Assembly: GCA_037179515.1 (NCBI GenBank)
Contig: JAXCGZ010011695.1
Span: forward strand, 1 to 64,000
DNA length: 64,000 nt
Source: Halocaridina rubra
Taxonomy: Eukaryota; Arthropoda; Malacostraca; Decapoda; Atyidae
Reading direction: 5' to 3'
The stretch's first letter is position 1. Every line of letters begins with the position of its first letter. Position numbers and translations under genes: made by a program. Below are positions 62,201-64,000 of the stretch, in pieces. The notes under the pieces were generated by a model, which was given only the letters and a program-made list of their open reading frames with translations, was not told the DNA's origin and ran no database searches.

Positions 62201-64000
62201 CTATAAATTTCTATATCAATTTTTAGTTCTATTTCCAATTTCTTTTTTGCTGCTTGTGTAAGCACCCATAGGGATAAGTATTTAAGAAAATGATTAGATT
62301 TTAACATACTAATGACCTATAATAAAAATACTACATATATAGTTTTCTACACACAAAGCCTCTCCTGAAAAAATCAAATATCCGACTCTAAAGCAAGAAT
62401 CACCAGAAGATACAAAATCAATACTATATAGAAAAGCATTCATCTGCATCTTTTCAAACTTTCAAACATAAGCATTCTTTACTGTAACAAAAAAAAGACA
62501 AGTAAATAGGTAAATATATTATAAAATTAGTTTTATTTCTGCCATTTCATGTGTCATTATTAATCCCCATTCAAATGGAGTAGGACACAGAGAGTTTGGA
62601 ACTAGGGAAATAAGGCTGGATGCCATTCCTAACAACCTGTGGTGGGTTTGAACTTAGGTTTATCACTTCCTGAGCTGAGCAATTTGATCACCACGCTACT
62701 GCTGTCAATTCAGAAAAAAGTAAAGCAATACCATACTAACCTCAGCATTCTGAGTATCTTGTGTGATAATGTAAGCTGTTAAAGTTCTCAGAAGCTGCCA
62801 ACTATTGGGTGTGCTTTCACCTTCAGTAAGGGTCGTCGTGAGCAGGTTTGTTGACAGCCAACTCTGAAGCATTCCAGACTCCAACCATGAGCCCACAGAA
62901 ATGCGACTACAAACAGATGCTAAAGTATGATCCGTAGGGTTTTTCTCAGCTGGGAATTTGTAAGAGAGATAAAATTACTAAAGCTATACCTAATGTAAAC
63001 AGTAGGTAGATAAATGTTATATGAAGACCAGTGTATGTGGTCACCAGTAATATACAAATTAAAATTATCGAAATTCCAAATTAAAACAATAAAACCACAA
63101 GAGAAATTTAACAAACTATTAAAAGTCTTATACATGAAAAGAGATTGCAATTCTTAATTAAATACTCCTAATAAAAAAATACTAAAGCAATATTGTTTTT
63201 CTTACATAAGAATTATACTTTGGAAAAAATATTACTTATCATTCTGTGATTATAGCTGATACCTCAAAGCTGAGAATAAAGTGTTTTCTGCTAACACAAA
63301 CAAATACACTTACATATACAGTGGCCGTAATCCCCTTTGTATGAGGGATGACCAAGTCAAAGCACAGGTAGGAGAATGGATTACATACCTAACTGGAAAA
63401 CTCTTATGAAGAACTTGACAATATGAGCAGGTAAGGTCGTGGCTGTGGTGTCTCCACTGATTGGAGGACTCAAGAGCACAGACACAAAGTGAGATTCTGC
63501 CAAGACTTTATCCAGAGCCAGTTTTCCAGCAGGAACTTCCAGCAGTTCCTCCAAAAAAGTTGTACATCCTTCAAGAATCTGATCATCCACAGCCCTGGAA
63601 AAATATAAACGAGGTTAAAATATTAAAGAAATACTGTAGTATTGTTCAGATTTATTCGAGGTGAAAGGTCTCTAATGAATGATAGCGGCAAGGGACAGTG
63701 TTAGCACTAGAGCCATCTATTACATAAGACTTGTCATTAGGACACTTAAAAATAACTACATCACTGTAAAAAAACTAGTCCACAACATTGATTAAACTTA
63801 CCCATCTGAGACAGCAGCAGATTGCAGGAGAGACTCCACACGGAAGAGTAAATGCGTGTACAGTGCAATCTGGAATGGGTCAGGGGAGGTAGACGAATCT
63901 CCACCTTCTGGAACGGGCATCAAGCGATCTAGAGCCGATGAAATGGACTCAGCAACATGATCACAGGTAGCATCCACAGCTAAACTCATCAGAGTATTGG
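32202..64000 (-). CDS. UBR4: E3 ubiquitin-protein ligase UBR4 (poe homologue), 3' portion, 38 exons, 5' end outside window
   Basis: UBR4 is a giant E3 ligase that recognises N-degrons through a UBR box and transfers ubiquitin through a C-terminal hemiRING; with KCMF1 and calmodulin it forms the complex that silences stress responses (family knowledge). Thirty-eight exons read from the sequence join with consistent phase at all 37 junctions. They give 3963 residues ending in TAA at 32204-32202. All introns are GT-AG. Domain order matches animal UBR4: UBR box (window residues 344-416), beta-propeller (about 540-968), galactose-binding-like region (about 969-1139), acidic linker with a UIM-like motif (about 1300-1760), cysteine-rich zinc region (about 2420-2485), hemiRING (3617-3676) and conserved C-terminal tail. 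Vertebrate UBR4 is about 5200 residues with its UBR box near residue 1660, so about 1300 N-terminal residues lie beyond base 64000. Residue numbers used here count from the first complete codon in the window. Introns are mostly 0.2-1.3 kb, in contrast with one 5.1-kb exon. Confidence 0.97.
32583..32722 (-). mobile_element. SINE family A copy in UBR4 intron
   Basis: GTCCCCATTCATATGGGGTT, CACACAGGTTGGAGATGGGG, CCTGAATGCCC; immediately beside exon w37. Confidence 0.75.
32765..32918 (-). CDS. UBR4: UBR4 exon w37
   Basis: Residues 3892-3943 ([20 protein letters not shown] and following, ending FMEFCDVVG). EFIRHND matches vertebrate EYIRHND. Acceptor CAG, donor GTAAGT. Confidence 0.95.
33330..33835 (+). 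pseudogene. Non-LTR retrotransposon (LINE) 3' end remnant in UBR4 intron
   Basis: Lying between UBR4 exons w37 and w36, in the opposite orientation. The stretch at about 33660-33830 translates discontinuously to [20 protein letters not shown] then VTKEDT, the familiar C-terminal tail of RTE/Jockey-like reverse transcriptases (GRPKK-W-D-V--DL---G-----A--R--WR). Stops interrupt the frame and a poly-G run sits at 33509-33519. It ends in an AAAAGAAGATAAAG tail. No domain upstream of the RT tail survives. Confidence 0.65.
33853..34177 (-). CDS. UBR4: UBR4 exon w36
   Basis: Residues 3783-3891 ([20 protein letters not shown], then [49 protein letters not shown]). Acceptor CAG at 34178-34180, donor GTATGA. 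The next intron contains a LINE 3' remnant (33330-33835). Confidence 0.95.
34510..34882. repeat. Tandem duplication of 183-189 bp spanning the end of UBR4 exon w35
   Basis: Units 34510-34692 and 34693-34882 share TTTTAAAAT-AAAC-GTGACTA starts and CGTATTTATGA-ATAAAGAG ends. They are more diverged than the w31 duplication. The unit next to the exon includes its last 42 bp; the other unit carries a copy whose donor reads GC instead of GT. Confidence 0.85.
34841..34999 (-). CDS. UBR4: UBR4 exon w35
   Basis: Residues 3730-3783 ([45 protein letters not shown]). SF--DTGGGGR-SN is a UBR4 signature. Acceptor CAG, donor GTAAGT. About 42 bp of the exon end and the donor are repeated at 34652-34692 with the donor changed to GC. 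Confidence 0.96.
35496..35657 (-). CDS. UBR4: UBR4 exon w34
   Basis: Residues 3676-3730 ([53 protein letters not shown]). Extremely conserved C-terminal domain of UBR4. Acceptor CAG, donor GTTTGT. Confidence 0.96.
35926..36104 (-). CDS. UBR4: UBR4 exon w33, hemiRING catalytic zinc finger
   Basis: Residues 3617-3676. Starts [20 protein letters not shown] with the C-x2-C pair C3618 and C3621, and ends [20 protein letters not shown] with conserved His/Cys ligands. The hemiRING recruits the E2 together with the adjacent helical domain (family knowledge). Acceptor CAG, donor GTAAAC. Confidence 0.96.
36262..36340 (+). repeat. Interspersed repeat, family B
   Basis: AAAGGCCACAATTTTCTTTG and GGGCCGAGTCAGAGCACACA match the family B start. 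Confidence 0.55.
36881..37048 (-). CDS. UBR4: UBR4 exon w32
   Basis: Residues 3561-3616, a basic helix ([20 protein letters not shown] and following) leading to [14 protein letters not shown], which precedes the hemiRING in all UBR4 proteins. Acceptor CAG, donor GTTAGT. Confidence 0.95.
37444..37738. repeat. 148-bp tandem duplication at the 3' end of UBR4 exon w31
   Basis: Two near-identical units, 37444-37591 (148 bp) and 37592-37738 (147 bp), differ at only a few bases. Each unit contains a 46-bp LINE 3' tail, the start of the intron, a donor (GTAAAG) and the last 63 coding bases of exon w31. The higher-coordinate unit is continuous with the exon. The lower-coordinate unit is a copy stranded in the intron. 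Confidence 0.95.
37676..42783 (-). CDS. UBR4: UBR4 exon w31, 5.1-kb scaffold exon with zinc-binding region
   Basis: Residues 1858-3560 in one uninterrupted exon of 5108 bp. The first part is helical scaffold ([20 protein letters not shown] is the family form [17 protein letters not shown]). Around residues 2420-2485 sits a cysteine-rich block ([20 protein letters not shown], then CHKC, CNACGYC and CRPCCA) that is near-identical in animal UBR4 and should bind zinc. Ser/Thr and Pro-rich spacers and an Ala-rich tract follow near residue 2788. The rest is armadillo-like helix, ending [16 protein letters not shown]. Acceptor CAG at 42784-42786, donor GTAAAG at 37675. No other exon in the window exceeds 370 bp. 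The last 63 coding bases and the donor are duplicated downstream (37529-37591). Confidence 0.97.
43063..43237 (-). CDS. UBR4: UBR4 exon w30
   Basis: Residues 1800-1858 ([20 protein letters not shown], ending [11 protein letters not shown]). Acceptor TAG, donor GTAAGA. The single trailing base joins w31 to restore [12 protein letters not shown]. Confidence 0.95.
43280..43375 (+). repeat. Interspersed repeat, family B
   Basis: CCCCCTTGTAAGGGGGTGGC contains a perfect CCCCCTT/AAGGGGG hairpin, then AAATCAAAGCACACACATTC and ACCAAAAGCTCTTATAGC. Confidence 0.65.
43695..43832 (-). CDS. UBR4: UBR4 exon w29
   Basis: Residues 1754-1799, helical ([20 protein letters not shown] and following, ending [10 protein letters not shown]). 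Acceptor CAG, donor GTCAGA. Confidence 0.93.
44298..44441 (-). mobile_element. SINE family A copy in UBR4 intron
   Basis: GTCACTACTAATTCCCATTG, GGACACATACAGGTTGGATG, CCCTTCCTAACGCCCTAAGG. Confidence 0.8.
44478..44636 (-). CDS. UBR4: UBR4 exon w28, Ser/Gly linker
   Basis: Residues 1701-1753 ([20 protein letters not shown] then [20 protein letters not shown]). [14 protein letters not shown] is conserved. Acceptor CAG, donor GTACGA. Confidence 0.95.
44705..44845 (-). mobile_element. SINE family A copy in UBR4 intron
   Basis: GTCACTATTCATCCCCATTA, GGTTGAAGCTGGGGAATGA, AGGTGGGCTCTACAGG. Confidence 0.8.
45126..45293 (-). CDS. UBR4: UBR4 exon w27, acidic linker
   Basis: Residues 1645-1700: an acidic run, then [20 protein letters not shown] and [14 protein letters not shown]. 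It aligns with the SDTTASAPASDDEGSTAATD region of animal UBR4. Acceptor TAG, donor GTTAGT. Confidence 0.94.
45833..46173 (-). CDS. UBR4: UBR4 exon w26, Gly-rich linker with UIM-like motif
   Basis: Residues 1531-1644. A Gly-rich start, then [19 protein letters not shown], whose acidic run followed by V-x-x-A-x-x-x-S-x-x-E fits a ubiquitin-interacting motif; the matching segment is present in vertebrate UBR4. A Gly/Leu/Gln-rich tail follows. Ubiquitin binding by this motif is inference. Acceptor TAG, donor GTCAGA. Confidence 0.93.
46386..46499 (-). CDS. UBR4: UBR4 exon w25, disordered linker
   Basis: Residues 1493-1531, acidic and Pro/Ala-rich ([20 protein letters not shown] and following, ending EPIVEA). 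Poorly conserved, but phases fit w24 and w26. Acceptor TAG, donor GTGAGG. Confidence 0.85.
46561..46702. mobile_element. 142-bp MITE-like element with terminal inverted repeats
   Basis: Left end GGATCTTGTAAAGA (46561-46574) and right end TCTTTACAAGATCC (46689-46702) are perfect inverted repeats; similarity continues imperfectly inward (GTAACCCC and GGAACCC). Related sequence lies at 52781-52908 and 59870-60060. No ORF. Confidence 0.8.
46795..46900 (-). repeat. Interspersed repeat, family B
   Basis: Reverse copy: CATCTGGTGAATAAGT, GGCTTGGCCACCCCCTTACA, then GTGGCCACTGTATATATA. Confidence 0.65.
46918..47148 (-). CDS. UBR4: UBR4 exon w24
   Basis: Residues 1416-1493 ([20 protein letters not shown] then [20 protein letters not shown]). 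[16 protein letters not shown] is diagnostic of UBR4. Acceptor TAG, donor GTATGT. Confidence 0.95.
47469..47788 (-). CDS. UBR4: UBR4 exon w23
   Basis: Residues 1309-1416. A Ser/Asp/Lys-rich disordered stretch ([20 protein letters not shown] and following), then [20 protein letters not shown] ending CQPG. Acceptor CAG, donor GTTAGA. Confidence 0.93.
47892..48042 (+). mobile_element. SINE family A copy in UBR4 intron (antisense)
   Basis: GTGGTAGCACTTGACTCGAC, ATTCGAGCCAACTGCAGGTA, GTTAGGAAGGGCATCCACAC, CTCCATTCGAATGGGGATTA. Confidence 0.85.
48250..48458 (-). CDS. UBR4: UBR4 exon w22
   Basis: Residues 1240-1309 ([23 protein letters not shown], then [17 protein letters not shown]). Matches the conserved SLLASLH-SR-AYH-HKD segment. 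Acceptor CAG, donor GTAAGT. Confidence 0.95.
48799..48888. repeat. Short duplication of the end of UBR4 exon w21 with its donor
   Basis: 48799-48836 repeats 48852-48888 with a few differences (shared ATACCTGTA, GTGGTAAAG and AAGATTGAGG). The copy lies in the intron 52 bp away and retains a strong donor (GTATGT). Confidence 0.8.
48857..49154 (-). CDS. UBR4: UBR4 exon w21
   Basis: Residues 1140-1239. Starts [20 protein letters not shown], then a Ser/Gly linker, then helical [11 protein letters not shown]. Acceptor CAG, donor GTATGG. The last part of this exon and its donor are repeated in the intron at 48799-48836, giving a second GTATGT donor candidate 52 bp downstream. Confidence 0.94.
49198..49343 (+). 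mobile_element. SINE family A copy in UBR4 intron (antisense)
   Basis: AGCACTCGACTCTGGAAGTG, TATTCGAGCCTACTGCAAAG, GCATCCATCCTTAATTCCCT. Confidence 0.8.
49765..49922 (-). CDS. UBR4: UBR4 exon w20, galactose-binding-like region
   Basis: Residues 1088-1140 ([27 protein letters not shown], ending VTIVDSVKI). SRWFD-P-TREE is conserved. Acceptor TAG, donor GTAAGT. Confidence 0.95.
49975..50155 (+). repeat. Interspersed repeat, family B (longest copy)
   Basis: TACAATGGCCACATTCCCGT, AAGGGGGTGGCTGAGACAAA, GCACACATTCACCAGGAGAC, then CTTGGGTCATCCACAGGGTA. Confidence 0.7.
50525..50658 (-). CDS. UBR4: UBR4 exon w19, galactose-binding-like region
   Basis: Residues 1043-1087 ([20 protein letters not shown] then [20 protein letters not shown]). 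A beta-rich, discoidin-type fold is expected from family knowledge. Acceptor CAG, donor GTAAAG. Confidence 0.95.
51115..51240 (-). CDS. UBR4: UBR4 exon w18, galactose-binding-like region
   Basis: Residues 1001-1043: [20 protein letters not shown] then [27 protein letters not shown] and [10 protein letters not shown] are nearly invariant in animal UBR4. Acceptor CAG, donor GTAAGT. Confidence 0.95.
51500..51650 (-). mobile_element. SINE family A copy in UBR4 intron
   Basis: GACACAGGCTGGAGCTTGGG, CCTGGATGCTCCTCCTAATG, GGGCTCGAACAAGGGATTG (B box in reverse), AAGTGCTCTAACCAATGCG. Confidence 0.85.
51691..51786 (-). CDS. UBR4: UBR4 exon w17
   Basis: Residues 969-1001 ([20 protein letters not shown] followed by a basic [10 protein letters not shown] patch). 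Acceptor CAG, donor GTTTGT. It leads into the galactose-binding-like region. Confidence 0.92.
52300..52500 (+). repeat. Interspersed repeat, family E
   Basis: AAGGCAGAGGTAAGAG, AGGCAATGGCTGCATAATCA, CCCCCAATTAATTGCCCAAT. Shared with 58035-58240; the start also matches 63655-63720. Confidence 0.7.
52504..52704 (-). CDS. UBR4: UBR4 exon w16, end of beta-propeller
   Basis: Residues 902-969: [26 protein letters not shown] and [20 protein letters not shown], all conserved in UBR4. Acceptor CAG, donor GTAATT. Confidence 0.96.
52781..52908. mobile_element. Diverged relative of the 46561 MITE, with GGTTA tract
   Basis: GGGTCTTGTGAAGATGAGTA and ACCCCC at the left, GGTTAGGTTAGG in the middle, GGGGTTATTCTTCTTTATTC at the right. 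Confidence 0.5.
53313..53531 (-). CDS. UBR4: UBR4 exon w15, beta-propeller with polyserine insert
   Basis: Residues 829-902. [11 protein letters not shown] start, then a serine run encoded by AGC/AGT/TCC-type repeats (about 53402-53475), then [20 protein letters not shown]. The conserved LCQW-GHPGL block shows the frame continues through the serine tract. Acceptor CAG, donor GTAAGA. Confidence 0.93.
53680..53797 (-). CDS. UBR4: UBR4 exon w14, beta-propeller
   Basis: Residues 790-829 ([20 protein letters not shown], then [18 protein letters not shown]). [10 protein letters not shown] and SQGKSF are UBR4 hallmarks. Acceptor TAG, donor GTAAGT. Confidence 0.94.
54218..54283 (-). mobile_element. 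SINE family A, truncated copy
   Basis: GTCACAATTATTCTCCATTC, GGTGGACACAGACATG, GTTAGGGAATGAAG. Confidence 0.6.
54421..54480. repeat. 30-bp direct repeat at the donor end of a UBR4 intron
   Basis: Two consecutive copies of a unit containing TTTACAATCTACAAATGAAA then TATACTCCT, immediately next to exon w13. Confidence 0.85.
54481..54615 (-). CDS. UBR4: UBR4 exon w13, beta-propeller
   Basis: Residues 745-789 ([20 protein letters not shown] and following, ending IQHSDLK). Acceptor CAG, donor GTAGGA. A 30-bp intronic direct repeat lies immediately downstream (54421-54480). Confidence 0.93.
54759..55004 (-). CDS. UBR4: UBR4 exon w12, beta-propeller
   Basis: Residues 663-744, from [20 protein letters not shown] through [20 protein letters not shown] to FISTQ. 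Near-identical blocks occur in vertebrate UBR4. Acceptor CAG, donor GTAAGT. Confidence 0.96.
55064..55210 (-). mobile_element. SINE family A copy in UBR4 intron
   Basis: TAGTCCCCATTCAAATGGGG, GACACATATGTTAGAGCTTG, then CATTCTACCACTGATCTACC. Confidence 0.8.
55653..56021 (-). CDS. UBR4: UBR4 exon w11, start of beta-propeller
   Basis: Residues 540-662. Strongly conserved block with [36 protein letters not shown] and [20 protein letters not shown], matching animal UBR4 just after the UBR box. Beta-strand-rich WD-like repeats begin here. Acceptor CAG, donor GTAAAA, phase 0 at both ends. Confidence 0.96.
56088..56135 (+). repeat. Interspersed repeat, family C, fragment
   Basis: CTGCCCCATTTAGTTGACTT and TACAACATGCAAGGGAAAC. 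Confidence 0.5.
56257..56432 (-). CDS. UBR4: UBR4 exon w10
   Basis: Residues 481-539, helical ([20 protein letters not shown] and following, ending NNSK). Acceptor CAG, donor GTTAGG, a weak donor with T at +3. Confidence 0.92.
56921..56975 (-). CDS. UBR4: UBR4 exon w9 (55 nt)
   Basis: Residues 463-481 ([18 protein letters not shown]), a charged helix. This is the shortest internal exon; acceptor CAG, donor GTAAGT. The last base joins w10 to give a Glu codon. Confidence 0.85.
57403..57540 (-). CDS. UBR4: UBR4 exon w8
   Basis: Residues 417-462, starting ALVKRSPAS and continuing in a Ser/Pro/Arg-rich linker ([14 protein letters not shown]). ALVKR directly after the UBR box is conserved in animal UBR4. 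Acceptor TAG, donor GTAAGA. Confidence 0.94.
57861..57950 (-). mobile_element. SINE family A, truncated copy
   Basis: GTTAATTCCCAGTGGGG, TGCTCTTCCTAAAGCCTTGT, GGTGGGCTCGTTTGCGGG. Confidence 0.65.
58035..58240 (+). repeat. Interspersed repeat, family E
   Basis: AAAGGTCTCAAATGAAAGGC, CAAGCCCCCTCTCCAATCAA, AGGCAATGGCTGAATAATCA, CCCAATTAATTGCCCAATTT. Confidence 0.7.
58644..58862 (-). CDS. UBR4: UBR4 exon w7, UBR box (N-degron recognition zinc domain)
   Basis: Residues 344-416 form essentially one complete UBR box in one exon. Visible candidate zinc ligands are C353, C370, C373, C382, C385, C389, H390, H393, C405, C407 and C415. The core [20 protein letters not shown] and the closing [12 protein letters not shown] are diagnostic of UBR4. 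UBR boxes bind basic or bulky hydrophobic N-terminal residues of substrates (family knowledge). The acceptor is AAG, the donor GTGAGT, and both ends are phase 0. Confidence 0.97.
59288..59443 (-). mobile_element. SINE family A copy in UBR4 intron
   Basis: GTCACAATCACGTCTCCATT, CATAATGGAGCTAGGAGAT, GATGCCTTCCTAACTC, with the head in reverse. Confidence 0.75.
59673..59813 (-). CDS. UBR4: UBR4 exon w6, acidic linker before the UBR box
   Basis: Residues 297-343. The exon reads [13 protein letters not shown] then an acidic run with [20 protein letters not shown]. The same acidic [12 protein letters not shown] segment directly precedes the UBR box in animal UBR4. Acceptor CAG, donor GTAAGC, phase 0 at both ends. 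Confidence 0.95.
59870..60060. repeat. GGTTA/GGTTT-rich relative of the MITE family
   Basis: CTTGTACAGATAAGTAATCC at the left, then GAGGTTAGGTTAGGTTGGG grading into GGTTT and GGTTG words, then AGGGCACCCTGGGA at the right. Confidence 0.5.
60339..60432 (-). CDS. UBR4: UBR4 exon w5
   Basis: Residues 265-296 ([20 protein letters not shown] and following), a short exon too small to stand out as an ORF. It is supported by CAG acceptor, GTAAAT donor and phase agreement with both neighbours. Confidence 0.88.
61051..61330 (-). pseudogene. Non-LTR retrotransposon (LINE) 3' end remnant in UBR4 intron
   Basis: In the minus-strand frame the intron between w4 and w5 encodes [20 protein letters not shown], then [24 protein letters not shown] and [11 protein letters not shown] and a stop. 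This is the C-terminal tail typical of LINE reverse transcriptases in arthropods and other invertebrates. It ends with a CCCCACATAAAAGTGGG hairpin and a GAAGAAG tail, so it is the true 3' end of a 5'-truncated insertion. It is in the same orientation as UBR4. Confidence 0.8.
61734..61915 (-). CDS. UBR4: UBR4 exon w4
   Basis: Residues 205-265, starting [14 protein letters not shown] and ending ATQWVTQ plus two bases. Acceptor CAG, donor GTGAGT. The long intron that follows (60433-61733) holds a LINE 3' remnant. Confidence 0.93.
61955..62065 (-). repeat. Interspersed repeat, family B
   Basis: AAGACGAGTGATTGACGTAT, TTGGCCACCCTCCCTTACAA, ATTTCGGCCATTGTATATT. Confidence 0.65.
62551..62706 (-). 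mobile_element. SINE family A copy in UBR4 intron
   Basis: GTGTCATTATTAATCCCCAT, AAGGCTGGATGCCATTCCTA, CCTGTGGTGGGTTTGAACTT. Confidence 0.85.
62741..62949 (-). CDS. UBR4: UBR4 exon w3
   Basis: Residues 135-204, beginning after the join [10 protein letters not shown] and ending DTQNAE. Acceptor CAG; donor GTTAGT, with a pyrimidine at donor position +3. Ends in phase 0. Confidence 0.93.
63310..63372 (+). repeat. Interspersed repeat, family B, 5' part
   Basis: ATATACAGTGGCCGTAATCC, GATGACCAAGTCAAAGCACA; abuts exon w2. Confidence 0.6.
63389..63594 (-). CDS. UBR4: UBR4 exon w2
   Basis: Residues 66-135, helical region. The acceptor is CAG before 63594 and the donor GTATGT. Split codons at both ends join in frame with w1 (Gly) and w3 (Ala). 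Confidence 0.93.
63655..63720 (+). repeat. Interspersed repeat, family E, 5' fragment
   Basis: GTGAAAGGTCTCTAATGAAT, GCAAGGGACAGTGTTAGCAC. Confidence 0.6.
63802..64000 (-). CDS. UBR4: UBR4 exon w1 (partial at window edge)
   Basis: Residues 1-66 of the window protein, a helical, armadillo-like stretch (contains [20 protein letters not shown]). The open frame runs off the window edge with no acceptor seen. The donor after 63802 is GTAAGT and the exon ends with two bases of a glycine codon completed by w2. Confidence 0.9.

Overview
The window is animal nuclear DNA, most probably from an arthropod and more specifically a decapod-like crustacean. Three things suggest this. The one clear gene is an intron-rich animal UBR4 (Drosophila poe, 'purity of essence/pushover'). 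Very long simple repeats of (AT)n, (AG/CT)n, (GAA)n and (TTA)n crowd the left half, as in penaeid and related decapod genomes. Tracts built on the arthropod telomere word TTAGG recur. The species cannot be fixed from the sequence alone.

Right half, 32-64 kb: this is the 3' three-quarters of UBR4 on the minus strand. I resolved 38 coding exons by reading splice sites and checking that every junction phase agrees. Together they give 3963 residues ending in a natural stop, with roughly 1.3 kb of residues still missing upstream of the window edge. In protein order the window encodes armadillo-like helical sequence, an acidic linker, the UBR box (58.6-58.9 kb), a beta-propeller (52.5-56.0 kb), a galactose-binding-like region (49.8-51.8 kb), a long acidic low-complexity linker with a UIM-like motif (45.1-47.8 kb), a single 5.1-kb exon carrying the helical scaffold and a cysteine-rich zinc region (37.7-42.8 kb), and the hemiRING plus C-terminal domain (32.2-37.0 kb). 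UBR4 is the giant E3 ligase of the N-degron and stress-silencing pathways. Its introns are short and hold many tRNA-derived SINE copies, two LINE 3' remnants and small inverted-repeat elements, but no long microsatellites.

Left half, 1-31 kb: essentially non-coding. It holds about 27 long simple-repeat arrays, two minisatellites, palindromic or foldback elements, SINEs including one with a clear 21-bp target-site duplication, and a decayed Tc1/mariner transposase. Two isolated exon-like pieces stand out. One is a GC-rich first exon on the minus strand (26322-26450, 43 codons, perfect donor). The other is a 63-nt exon on the plus strand (29265-29327). I could not identify the protein of either.

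The most unusual observations are these. UBR4 exon 3' ends, together with their splice donors, have been tandemly duplicated into the following intron at least three independent times, one copy carrying a LINE 3' tail. A 5.1-kb exon sits in a gene otherwise cut into exons of about 55-370 bp. There is an abrupt microsatellite boundary at about 28 kb. No clearly new defence or metabolic system is visible.
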